Assembly: GCF_029633865.1 (NCBI RefSeq)
Contig: NC_079211.1
Location: 148,646,050-148,710,049, forward strand
Direction of reading: 5' to 3'
Source: Lampris incognitus
Lineage: Eukaryota; Chordata; Actinopteri; Lampriformes; Lampridae
Length of the DNA: 64,000 nt
Position numbers and translations under genes: made by a program. Below the pieces are notes generated by a model that was given only the letters and a program-made list of their open reading frames with translations, made no database searches and was not told the DNA's origin. Of this stretch, positions 21,511 through 31,319 are shown in pieces. The first letter of the stretch is position 1. Each line of letters begins with the position of its first letter.

Positions 21511-21519
21511 TTTATTTTA

Positions 21520-24190
21520 TTTATTTTTTTACCTGGTTTATTGCACATGCATAAAGACATATCAGAGATGCTGAAATAAATACTAGCAGGTTATTTACAT
21601 ACTACATGCCCCAGGTAGATGGACATGACAGAGTGTACCAGTATACATACAATGTACAGTACAGTATATATAAAATGGTTGGATTTATTTGACAGTGTTA
21701 ACTGTTCATTTGCATGACAGCCCGTGGAAAGAAACTGTTTTTATATCTGGTTGTTTTGGTGTGCAGTGCTCTGTAGCGCCTACCAGAGGGAGGAGTTGGA
21801 ACAAGTTGTGACCAGGGTGTGATGGGTCTGCAGTGATGTTGCCTGCCTGTTTCCTGACTTTGGAGGTGTATAAGTCCTGAATGGAGGGCAGGTTGGCGCC
21901 AGTGATTTTCTCTGCAGACCTGACTGTCTGTTGTAGTCTGTTCCTGCCCTGTTTGGTGGCAGATCCAAACCAGACAGTGATGGATGTGCAGAGGACAGAC
22001 TGGATTATTGCAGTGTATCAATCAATCAATCAAGTTGCATTTTTATAGCGCTTTTCTAGCTGTAACAGCCACTCACAAGTGCTTTACAATTAATTGATTC
22101 ACACACACACACAACTATATCATAGTGATTAACGTAGTGAAACTGTAACTGCTGATTCAGTGTAGAACTGAATCAGCAGTTCCTGAGGCAGGTTGAACTT
22201 CCTGAGCTGGTGGAGAAAGTACATCCTCTTCTCAGCCTTTTTGATGATTGTGTCTATGTTGGATCCTCACCTTAGGTCCTGGAAAATTGTGGAACCCAGA
22301 AGTCTGTAGGTTTTCACCACCAACACCATGCTGTTGAGTACGATGAGAGGGAGCAGTGTTGGGGACTCCTCCTGAAGTCCACCAGGTTGTTATGGTCGCA
22401 CCAGAGGGCCAGCTGTTCAACCTCCTGTCTATATGCAGACTGGCCACCATCCCAGATAAAGCCAATGATGGTTGTGTCGTCCGCAAACTTGAGGAGTTTA
22501 ACAGACGGGTCTCCTGAGATGCAGTCATTTGTGTAAAGGGAGAAGAGCAGAGGGGAGAGCACACATCCCTGGGGGATGCCAATGCTGATTGTCCAGGTGC
22601 TGGATGTGACTTTCCCCAGCCTCACCAGCTGCCTCCTGTCTGTCAGGAAGTTTTTAATCCACTGGCAGATGGGGGCTGGTACAGTGCGCCAGTCAAGTTT
22701 GGAGTGGAGGATATCTGGGACGATGGTGTTGAAGTCCACAAACAGGACCCTTGCGTGTGTCCCTTGGGAGTTGAGGTGTTGGAAGATGTAGTGCAATCCC
22801 ATGTTGACTGCATCCTCCACTGACCTGTTTGCTGGGTAGGCAAACTGCAGGGTGTCGAGCAGGGGGGCCTGTGATTTCCTTCAGGTGGGCCAACACCGGT
22901 CTCTCGAAGGATCTCATGATCATAGACTTTAGGGCAACGGGCCTGTAGTCATTTCTTGGGAACCGGGATGATAGTGGAGCCCTTGAAGCAGGAGGGGATG
23001 TCACACAGCTCCAGTGATCTGTTGGAGATCAGTGTGAAAACTGGGGCCAGCTGGTCAGCACAGACTTTCAGACAGGAGGGTGACGCACCATCTGGGACCG
23101 GTGCCTTCATGGTCTTCTGATTCTGGAAGAGCTGGCGCACATCCTCAACACAGATCCTGAGTGAGGGATCGGTGGAGAGGGGCTGGCAGAGGGTGCAGTT
23201 GGTTCTGTGTTGTGGCTAGAGAGGGCGAGGGGTGTGAAAGTTTGCTTATCAAAGCTGCAGTTTGATAAGCCATAACCCATTTAGATCATCAACCAGTTGA
23301 TGGTTCCCTGCAGTGTGTGTATGGTGGGGGGGGGGGTCTCCTGTAGTTGGTAATGTCTTTCAAACCTCTCCAGACTGATGCTGGGTTGTTGGCAGAAAAC
23401 CTGTTTTTCAACTTTTCAGTGTAGCACCTTTTTGCCACTCTGATCTCCTTTGTGAGTGTATTTCTGGCTTTGTTGTACCGGCTCTATCTCCACTCCTGCA
23501 GGCCTCCTCTTTGGCCTGACAAAGCTGCCTGAGTTTTGTTGTGAACCAGGGCTTGTTGTTGTTGAAGGTACAGAAATTTCTGGTGGGCACACACGTCTTC
23601 ACAAAAGCTGACGTAAGATGTCCCAGTGTCAGTAACTTCATCCAGGTCTGTAGATGCAGCCTCGAGAGCACTCCAATCAGTGCAGTCAAGGCAGGTCTGG
23701 AGCTCCAGTTTGACTCATTGGTCCATTTCCTCACGGTTTTAACCACAGGCTTTGTAGATTTTAGTTTCTGTCTGTATGTTGGGATGAGATGAATCAGACA
23801 GAGATCAGAGTCCCAGGGCTGCACGGGGGACAGAGCGATAGGTGTCCTTTAATCTTGTGTAGAAATGATCCAGAGTGTTTTTGTCCCTGGTTGGACATGT
23901 AACATGCAGTCTGTATTTTGGCAGTTCATGGCTGAGGTTTGCTCTGTTAAAATCCCCAAGGATAATGAGAAGGGAGTCTGGATATTTGCACTCCATGTTT
24001 GTAATTTGATCAGCCAGGTGTTTTAGCGCCTCTTTAACACAAGCCTGGGGTGGAATATAGACACAGGCCAGAATAAATGATGAAAATTCCCGGGGTGAAT
24101 AAAATTGTTTACAGTCAATGAAAATGGTCTCTTAAGTGAGGGCTGCATGATTTCTGCAACACTGTGACATCTGTGCGCCAACCTTCGTGT
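21520..24190 (-). pseudogene. CR1/Rex-like LINE, decayed (endonuclease remnant and reverse transcriptase)
   Basis: Read on the minus strand. Near 23805-23996 'LLIILGDFNRANLSHELP' is an apurinic-type endonuclease motif. 22949-23140 reads toward 'DQLAPVFTLIS', then 'YRPVALKSMIMRSFERPV'. 22314-22820 carries RT motifs 'EDAVNMGLHYIFQHLNS', 'GIPQGCVLSPLLFSLYTND' and 'LLKFADDTTIIGF' with the FADD catalytic box. Frame changes between these pieces show it is inactive. The end near 21520 includes 'ataaagacatatc', a word also seen at bases 30-45 of the window. The clade (CR1/Rex1/L2 group) is inferred. Confidence 0.75.
22018..22130 (+). repeat. (TCAA)n and common 'tatagcgcttttct' repeat fragment
   Basis: 'tcaatcaatcaatcaa' is followed by 'gcatttttatagcgcttttc' and 'cacaagtgctttacaa', a fragment widely scattered in fish genomes, here placed inside the LINE 3' region. 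Confidence 0.6.
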
Positions 24191-24309
24191 ATGTAGAAGC
24201 CTGGAGATTTACCATAATCGCTGTGTTCGCAGAGCCTCCGGCATCATTAAGGATCCCCACCACCCTTCTCTTTGTTTTGTTCTCTGTTTTATATGTTTTT
24301 AGTAGTATC

Positions 24310-24621
24310 GTCCCCCCCCTCCTTTTTCCCCCCTCCCCAATTGTATCCGGCCAATTACCCCAATCTTCAGAGTTGTTCCGGTCGCTGCCCCACCCCCTCT
24401 GCCGATCCGGGGAGGGCTGCAGACTATCACACGCCTCCTCCCATACACATGGAGTCCCCAGCCGCTTCTTTTCACCTGACAGTGAGGAGTTTCACCAGGG
24501 GGACGAAGCGCGTGGAAGGATCACGCTTTTCCCCCCAGCCCCCCCCCCGCCCCCGAACAGGCACCACGACCGACCAGAGGAGGCGCTAGTGCAGCGACCA
24601 GGACACATACCCACATCCGGC
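24310..24621 (-). mobile_element. SINE1, copy 4, head-truncated, left arm of an inverted pair
   Basis: Reverse-complement SINE1 from the tail ('ccccaattgtatccgg') to 'cccacatccggctg', where it breaks off before reaching the tRNA-like head. Confidence 0.88.
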
Positions 24622-25040
24622 TGTCTATTCCGTTGCCTACCTACCCGGGGATCGCCGGTTCGAATCCCTGTGTTACCTGCGGCTTGGTCGCGCGTCACTA
24701 CAGACAAAATTGGCCGTGTCTGTGGGTGGGAAGCCGGATGTGGGTATGTATCCTAGTCGCTGCATTAGCGCCTCCTCTGGTCGGCCGGGGTGCCTGTTCA
24801 GGGGGGAGGGTGAACTGGGGGGAGTAGCGTGATCCTCCCACGTGCGACGTCCCCCTGGTGAAACTCCTCACTGTCAGGTGAAAAGAAGTGGCTGGTGACT
24901 CCACGTGTATGGGAGGAGGCCTGTGGTAGTCTGCAGCCCTCCCCGGATCAGCAGAGGGGGTGGAGCAGAGACCGGGACGGCTCGGAAGAGTGGGGTAATT
25001 GGCCAAGTACAGTTGGGGAGAAAAAGAGGGGGGAGCTAAC
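24622..25040 (+). mobile_element. SINE1, copy 5, right arm of an inverted pair
   Basis: Starts inside the head at 'tctattccgttgcctacc' directly after copy 4 and runs to 'ttggggagaaaaagagggg'. The two copies are head-to-head, giving an imperfect inverted repeat of ~300-bp arms with a ~100-bp loop. Confidence 0.88.
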
Positions 25041-25344
25041 TAAAGCCTTTAAAAAAGTGGTGGGGATACGGCCCCAGCATGCCCAATGTAAATGACACCT
25101 ATAGCCAGAAATAACAACTTTAGTTGAAAAACAAACAAAAGTAAACATAGATTAAATAATAACATTCATAAACACTGCTAGCTAGCTTGCTCATTTATTG
25201 GTGCAGAAGTATTGTTGTGTCTGTACGTTAATCTGTGTGGTGCTGTTCATTGTGCAGTTAAAGAAGTAGCTTTGTGTTGTAGGAGGTGAGTTAGCGTTAG
25301 CTTGAATTTAGCTTGCTTGCTTCACTGGTGGCAGGCGTCCGGCA
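25041..25344. other. intergenic sequence, no gene seen
   Basis: No coding signal; short 'gctagctagcttgc'-type words near 25180. Confidence 0.5.
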
Positions 25345-26317
25345 GGCTGCGTCCGAAATCACATACTACCACACTATTTAGTACTCCAAAACAGTATGTG
25401 AGTTTGTTTAGTATGTCCGAAACCATAGTAGGCATCAAATAGGATGTGAAAAATACCAGGATGTTATCTACATGCAGAGAAATTCATGTCAGGCTGTCTT
25501 CCCTGGCTGTATGGGATCAGTGAGGGGGATCAGTGAGAAATTTTGGCGCATGCAATGCATTGCGATACTTCATGACAACAACCAACAATGGTGAAGGGTG
25601 TTAAACAATCCACCCAGTCCCAGACAGCAACCGGATGTGGGCCACTTCAGGCAGTGATGCGGCACTGACGGCCTTCTTCTGGCCCTGACAGAATGGATGT
25701 GAGCCTGAAGGGGCCTACATGTATAATAGCAAATATGGCCCAAATATGCCAAATCAAATATGAACCTTTTTTTGGCAAAGATGCGGTGCTCTGGGCAACA
25801 TGTGATCTGGATGTGACCCTGAAGTGGCCCGTGTGGTAAATGGTGAATATGGCCCAAATATCACAAAACAAATATGGGCCACCTTTGGCAAATATGTGGC
25901 ATTGCTATGGCTTGGTTCTGGCCCAGGTCTGGCAAACAGGAGCGGACCGCCCAAGTCCCATCATTCCACGCGGTATGTGGGCCGGATGAACGTGTCGGGT
26001 GTGGGACGGGTCCGGGCCGCAGCAGTTTTACTATCTGGGGTAGAACAGCGTAAAGTTTGAAATTTAAGTATTACTTTTCACTTTGCGAAGCTGAAAGAGG
26101 CGAAAACCTTGTTTATTTTTACATTAGGAAAAAAAGCTGTGGGTCTGTGCGGCATGTCTCATTAACCCGGGAAGAGCTGACAGGAAGTGGCGTGGCCCGA
26201 TGACGAGGTAGGATGTCCGAACAGAACTTGTACTTTTGATTCTCTCGCCAATAGTACGCTGGAGGATGCTACACATATGCATTATGTAGTAAGCAGCATG
26301 TGATTTCGGACGCAACC
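25345..26317. mobile_element. TIR element with 'tgcgtccgaaatcacat' ends
   Basis: The left end 'gctgcgtccgaaatcacata' pairs with the right end 'catgtgatttcggacgcaac'. The 'tgcgtccgaaatc' terminus is typical of fish non-autonomous DNA transposons, possibly Harbinger-type. The interior (25600-26000) holds a separate repeat rich in 'aaatatggcccaaatatg' words. No transposase ORF. Confidence 0.65.
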
Positions 26318-27454
26318 CCCTGTGTGCGTTGTCAGAGTCAGGCTGTCTGAATTATTCGGACAGCCTGACATTAATCGAGACACTAATTATAATTAGTGGA
26401 AACCTTCATTGTTGACACGGGGACTTGATGACAGCCGGGGAAATCAGCTGTTGGTGAAATTGGCTGTTGGAAGCAGAATTAACACTGGTGAACTGAAGTC
26501 ATCGTAAATTATATACGGCTCTCGGCCAATCAGATCACTTGGTCACAAACCACTGTTGTAAAAAGCACATTAATAAATGAGCAAGTAAATAGTAAGCAGA
26601 GTAAAGTGTTTTTAAAGTGGTTTTTTTCTGTTTAATCTGACTGCGTGCCAGTCGAATCCCATTGTAAACCCAGAGCGTGGTTTGAAGAAGACTATGGAAT
26701 GTAATCATGTGCGCCAACTGGTTGGGAGGTTTGGAGCAGGGAGAGGTCCAGTCTGGTGACTCTCATCTGGACCCCATCAGGATACCTGTCCCCAGGCTGT
26801 TAGACTGGCATCCCTGCACCAAGCTCGTTTCTTTATTAAAGCCTCGGCCTGCTTTGACCTGGCACACACGGAGCAGGCCCGGGGGAACACAGACAGCGGC
26901 ACACACATGGTTCCCATAGGTCAGTTTGGTTGTTTGTGAGTTGTGCGTTTGATTCCCTCATAGACCACATACGGATTCGAGCTTAAGTAACTCCGAGTGA
27001 GGTGCTTTTCTTCATAAAACATCTGCTTAATAACAGTGTACGAAAGGGAGGGCCCAATTTAAACACGATGAGGCCAAACAAAATCAGACACACATGATGT
27101 TGAGCGAGCTGAAGAAGGTTTTTCCACAGCTGAACTTGCCAAGGCTGACATTCTCATCATCCGCCCAGCATTGGACTGCATGGCATTCAGATTGGCTCCA
27201 CCTGCCGTTAGAGGGGAAATCGTGAGTACCCGGGCTTAATGCCCCCCGTAGGCCACAGGCAAAAATTGAACATCAACAGGGGGACAAAAATATTTCAAGA
27301 CATAGACTGATTAAACATGCTGAACCCTTAGAAAAGTTTAGCTTCCCAAATCAGAATCAGAACCCCAATCAGACTTTATTGACCAAATATGCTGAACACA
27401 TACAAGAAATTATTCTTGTCATGAGCTCTCCATGTACTTTATATTTAATCATCC
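26318..27454. other. intergenic sequence, no gene seen
   Basis: 26337-26369 is an imperfect 16-bp-arm hairpin ('tcaggctgtctgaa' against 'ttcggacagcctga'). 27345-27410 ('cagaatcagaaccccaatca', 'gactttattgaccaaatatg') is a fragment of a common fish repeat. Otherwise no gene-like content. Confidence 0.5.
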
Positions 27455-27745
27455 ATAAATGCATACATACGTACATGCATACATACATGCATACATACAT
27501 GCATGCATGCATGCATACATACACTCATGCATGCATACATACATACATACACGCACGAATGCGTACATACATATATGCATACATACATACGTACGCACGT
27601 ACGTACATATGTACATACATACACACGCGCATGCATGTGTGCATGCATACATTCATACACACATGCATACATACATACATACATACATACGTACATGCAT
27701 GCGTACATGCATGCATACATACATACATGCATACATACATATTGT
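27455..27745. repeat. (CATA/CATG/CGTA)n degenerate tetranucleotide array
   Basis: ~290 bp of mixed CATA, CATG and CGTA tetramers. Open frames on both strands here are repeat artefacts. Confidence 0.95.
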
Positions 27746-27767
27746 AACGACCACAGATGACTCTAGG

Positions 27768-27846
27768 AGTGTAAGAATATATCGATGCACTCGAGTATCG
27801 CGATATTATCTTTCGTGATACTGTATCGATTCTCAAAACCACTATA
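27768..27846 (-). mobile_element. repeat element B, 3' portion (split by RTE)
   Basis: Runs from 'gtgtaagaatatatcgatgc' to the target duplication 'ttctcaaaaccactata'; continued at 30261 after the RTE insertion. Confidence 0.7.
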
Positions 27847-27871
27847 CTACTACTACTTTCGGCTGCTCCCG

Positions 27872-28990
27872 TTAGGGGGCGCCACAGCGGATCATCCGTT
27901 TCCATCTCTTCCTGTCTTCTGCGTCTTCCTCTGTCACACCAGCCACCTGCATGTCTTCCCTCACCACATCCATAAACCTCCTCTTTGGCCTTCCTCTTCT
28001 CCTCTTCCCTGGCAGCTCCATATTCAGCATCCTTCTCCCAATATACTCAGCATCTCTCCTCCACACATGTCCAAGCCATCTCAATCTTGCCTCTCTTGCT
28101 TTGTCTCCAAACCGTCCAACCTGAGCGGTCCCTCTAATATAATCGTTCCTAATCCTGTCCTTCTTCGTTACTCCCAGTGAAAATCTTAGCATCTTCAACT
28201 CTGCCACCTCCAGCTCCGCCTCCTGTCTTTTCGTCAGTGCCACTGTCTCCAACCCATATAACATAGCTGGTCTCACAACCATCTTGTAAACTTTCCCTTT
28301 AACTCTTGCTGGTACCCTTCTGTCGCAAATCACTCCTGACACACTTCTCCACCCACTCCAACCTGCCTGCACTCTCTTCTTCACCTCTCTACTGCACTCC
28401 CCGTTACTTTGGACAGTTGACCCCAAGTATTTAAACTCCGATGTCTTTGTCACCTCCACTCCTTGCATCCTGACCATTCCACTGTCCTCTCTCTCATTCA
28501 CGCATAGGTATTCCGTCTTGCTCCTACTGACTTTCATTCCTCTTCTCTCCAGTGCATACCTCCACCTCTCCAGGCTCTCCTCAACCTGCACCCTACTCTC
28601 ACTACAGATCACAATGTCATCCGCGAACATCATCGTCCATGGAGACTCCTGCCTGATCTTGTCCGTCAACCTGTCCATCACCATTGCAAACAAGAAAGGG
28701 CTAAGAGCCGATCCTTGATGTAATCCCACCTCCACCTTGAACCCATCTGTCATTCCAACCGCACACCTCACCATTGTCACACTTCCCTCATACGTATCCT
28801 GCACCACTCCTACATACTTCTCTGCAACTCCCGACTTCCTCATACAATACCACACCTCCTCTCTCGGTACTCTGTCATAAGCTTTCTCTAAATCTACAAA
28901 GACACAATGCAACTCTTTCTGGCCTTCTCTATACTTCTCAATCAACATTCTCAAAGCAAACATCGCATCTGTGGTGCTCTTTCGTGGCAT
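27872..28990 (-). CDS. RTE LINE ORF, reverse-transcriptase C-terminal half
   Basis: 372 residues. Contains RT blocks from 'FALRMLIEKYREGQKEL' through the catalytic 'FADD', then the thumb and C-terminal region ending 'RKRWKRMIRCGAP'. The reading is open, which indicates a recent insertion, but the N-terminal RT lies in another frame upstream, so it is unlikely to encode an active enzyme by itself. Confidence 0.85.
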   Translation of the reverse strand: MPRKSTTDAMFALRMLIEKYREGQKELHCVFVDLEKAYDRVPREEVWYCMRKSGVAEKYVGVVQDTYEGSVTMVRCAVGMTDGFKVEVGLHQGSALSPFLFAMVMDRLTDKIRQESPWTMMFADDIVICSESRVQVEESLERWRYALERRGMKVSRSKTEYLCVNEREDSGMVRMQGVEVTKTSEFKYLGSTVQSNGECSREVKKRVQAGWSGWRSVSGVICDRRVPARVKGKVYKMVVRPAMLYGLETVALTKRQEAELEVAELKMLRFSLGVTKKDRIRNDYIRGTAQVGRFGDKAREARLRWLGHVWRRDAEYIGRRMLNMELPGKRRRGRPKRRFMDVVREDMQVAGVTEEDAEDRKRWKRMIRCGAP

Positions 28991-30222
28991 GAAACCATAC
29001 TGCTGCTGCTGATCATCACCTCTCCTCTTAACCTAGCTTCTATTACTCTTTCCCAAATCTTCATGCTGTGGCTGATCAACTTTATACCTCTGTAGTTGTT
29101 ACAGTTCGGCACATCGCCCTTGTTCTTGAAAATCGGTACCAGTATGCTTCTTCTCCACTCCTCAGGCATCCTCTCACTTTCCAGGATTGTGTTAAACAAT
29201 CTAGTTAGAAACTCCACTGCCATCTCTCCTAAACATCTCCATGCCTCCACAGGTATGTCATCAGGACCAACTGCCTTTCCATTCTTCATCCTCTTCATAG
29301 CTGCCCTCACTTCCTCCTTGCTAATCCGCTGAACTTCCTGATTCACTATCCCTACATCATCGAACCTTCTCTCTCTCTCATTTTCTTCATTCATCAGCCC
29401 CTCAAAGTATTCCTTCCACCTTCTTAGCACACTCTCCTCGCTTGTCAGCACATTTCCATCTCTATCCTTGATCGCCCTAACTTGCTGCACATCCTTTGCA
29501 GCTTGGTCCCTCTGTCTAGCCAATCGGTACAAGTCCTTTTCTCCTTCCTTAGTGTCTAATCTTTCATACAACTCACCATACGCCTTTTCCTTTGCCTTTG
29601 CCACCTCTCTCTTTGCTTTACGCTGCATCTCCTTGTACTCCTGTCTACTTTCTTCATCTCTCTGACTATCCCACTTCTTCTTTGCCAACCTTTTCCTCTG
29701 TATAATTTGCTGTACTTCCTCATCCCACCACCAAGTCTCCTTGTCTTCCTTCCTCTGTCCTGATGACATACCAAGTACCTTCCTAGCTGTCTCCCTCACT
29801 ATTTCTGCAGTGGTTTTCCAGCCATCTGGCAACTCTTCACTACCACCCAGTGCCTGTCTTAACTCCTGCCTGAACTCCACACAACAGTCTTCCTTCTTCA
29901 ACTTCCACCATTTGATCTTCGGCTGTGTCTTCACTCGCTTCCTCTTCTTGGTCTCCAAAGTCATCCTACAGACCACCATCCGATGCTGCCTGGCTACGCT
30001 CTCCCCTGTCACCACCTTGCAGTCTCCAATCCCTTTTAGATGGTGCCTTCTACATAAGATATAGTCCACCTGTGTGCACTTCCCTCCACTCTTGTATGTC
30101 ACCCTGTGTTCCTCCCTCTTCTTGAAATATGTATTCACCACAGCCATTTCCATCCTTTTCGCAAAATCGACCACCATCTGTCCTTCAACATTTCTCTTCT
30201 TGACTCCATACTTTCCCATCAC
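28951..30222 (-). CDS. RTE LINE ORF, endonuclease C-terminus and RT N-terminal half
   Basis: 423 residues. The start is only the first ATG after the truncation, not the native start. Residues ~20-75 match the end of an endonuclease-exonuclease-phosphatase domain. A lysine/arginine-rich coiled linker (~150-250) follows, then RT motifs 0-1. It runs into a new frame near 28990. Confidence 0.85.
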   Translation of the reverse strand: MMGKYGVKKRNVEGQMVVDFAKRMEMAVVNTYFKKREEHRVTYKSGGKCTQVDYILCRRHHLKGIGDCKVVTGESVARQHRMVVCRMTLETKKRKRVKTQPKIKWWKLKKEDCCVEFRQELRQALGGSEELPDGWKTTAEIVRETARKVLGMSSGQRKEDKETWWWDEEVQQIIQRKRLAKKKWDSQRDEESRQEYKEMQRKAKREVAKAKEKAYGELYERLDTKEGEKDLYRLARQRDQAAKDVQQVRAIKDRDGNVLTSEESVLRRWKEYFEGLMNEENERERRFDDVGIVNQEVQRISKEEVRAAMKRMKNGKAVGPDDIPVEAWRCLGEMAVEFLTRLFNTILESERMPEEWRRSILVPIFKNKGDVPNCNNYRGIKLISHSMKIWERVIEARLRGEVMISSSSMVSCHERAPQMRCLL

Positions 30223-30260
30223 CTCCTCATCACCTCTGTTCCCTTCTCAAAACCACTATA

Positions 30261-30415
30261 TAGATTTTTAATTGTCTACATGTAAAGCTTCGTGACAAAC
30301 ATGTTGTGTTGTGTGTAACCCCACGACCGCTAGATGGCAGTGTTGTCATCTATCTTCAGCCATGTGACTCTTCCACTCCAACCCAACAACGTAAACTGAG
30401 ACAGGAAGTAGCCCT
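30261..30415 (-). mobile_element. repeat element B, 5' portion (split by RTE)
   Basis: Continues element B with 'tagatttttaattgtctaca', 'cttccactccaacccaac' and 'aaactgagacaggaagta', matching the reverse of 13260-13435. Confidence 0.7.
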
Positions 30416-30540
30416 TGGCTAGTGGGTCGCACCCTTTAGCTGACTGGTTAGCGCAGTCGCCCGTGGTGCGGGGAACCCGGGTTCGATTCCCGGCTGCGAC
30501 CTGAATTCGCCACATTGGTGTCAGAAGTGGGATGGTGAGA
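30416..30540 (+). repeat. tRNA-like sequence followed by a primer-binding-site-like motif
   Basis: 'gactggttagcgcagtcgcc' then 'cgggttcgattcccggctg' form a D-arm/T-arm-like pair with a perfect B box. A 5' 'gtcgcac' can pair with 'tgcgacc', but spacing between the acceptor and D arm is too long for a true tRNA. 'ttggtgtcagaagtggga' follows, reminiscent of Gypsy primer-binding sites. Related fragments are at 30634-30735, 34876-34975 and 51563-51640. Confidence 0.5.
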
Positions 30541-30633
30541 CCATGAAGCCATCGGAAGCACGTGCGCCCAGAGGCGTGAGGGAGCTGGTATGCTGAAGCA
30601 CGGGGACACCCCGGATGAGTAGACTCGCTAGCC

Positions 30634-30735
30634 CCGTTGGCTAATGGGTCGGACCCTTTAGTCGACTGGTTAACGTAGTTGCCCGTGGTGCGGGAGACCC
30701 GGGTTCACGGCCCGGCTGCGGTGGTTCCCGGCTGC
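30634..30735 (+). repeat. second tRNA-like fragment of the same family
   Basis: 'cgactggttaacgtagttgc' and 'gacccgggttcacggcccgg' repeat the layout of 30416-30540 with a damaged B box. Confidence 0.5.
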
Positions 30736-30871
30736 CCCTTGAATTCACTACAACATATACAAAATATATATAAATCCAATGAGTCAAGTAAATTCTTTAT
30801 GACACTGTACAAGACTGTTTCATGCCATAAGCAATCATCAGCTGTAAATAAACTTACTCGGGAAAGAACTT

Positions 30872-30872
30872 C

Positions 30873-30951
<79 letters not shown>

Positions 30952-30957
30952 TTTTTT
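30872..30957 (+). repeat. (CTTT)n microsatellite
   Basis: About 20 tandem CTTT units. Confidence 0.97.
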
Positions 30958-31219
30958 GGGAAAGAGGGTTCTTTAACGCTTGTTCGTGGGTTTGCGTGAC
31001 CCATGTTGATTAACAACCATAAACCATAAATATTATTGATGTTATTGAGAGGAAGATAACATATACTGAGTATTTTTGAATAATTTTATAGTTGTTTTGC
31101 TGTAAAAAAAAATCAAAGGTGGCCTGGGTCAGTGACTGGCAGACAGCACTGCACCCATTGGTGTTCAGTGAACACAACATGATGGCAAAGTGTCAGTGGG
31201 TCCACCTCATGTCAACACC

Positions 31220-31221
31220 CT

Positions 31222-31284
<63 letters not shown>
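31220..31284 (+). repeat. (CA)n microsatellite
   Basis: About 30 CA dinucleotides in 'gacacacac...acatctagc'. Confidence 0.97.
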
Positions 31285-31319
31285 CTAGCATCGCTTTAGG
31301 GGGCCGTTCACCTTTGCTG

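Larger units (their letters stand above)
27847..30243 (-). mobile_element. RTE-clade LINE, nearly intact, 5'-truncated
   Basis: Minus-strand element flanked by an exact 17-bp duplication, 'ttctcaaaaccactata' (27830-27846 and 30244-30260). The upstream ORF (30222 to 28951) holds the C-terminal part of the endonuclease ('GGKCTQVDYILCRRHHLK') and the start of the RT ('GKAVGPDDIPVEAWRCLG', 'WRRSILVPIFKNKGD', 'NYRGIKLISHSMKIWERV'). The downstream ORF (28990 to 27872) holds the remaining RT ('VFVDLEKAYDRVPREEVW', 'GLHQGSALSPFLFAMVMD', 'WTMMFADDIVICSES' with the FADD box) and the C-terminal domain. The two overlap by 40 bases in different frames, so a single frameshift separates them. The 3' end is a short (CTA)n run (TAG in element sense), as usual for RTE. 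Confidence 0.92.

Noticed and set aside
30430..30511. A functional tRNA gene
   Set aside because: The B box is perfect and an acceptor-like pairing exists, but spacing between the acceptor and D arm is about four bases too long and related damaged copies exist; it is better viewed as a repeat.
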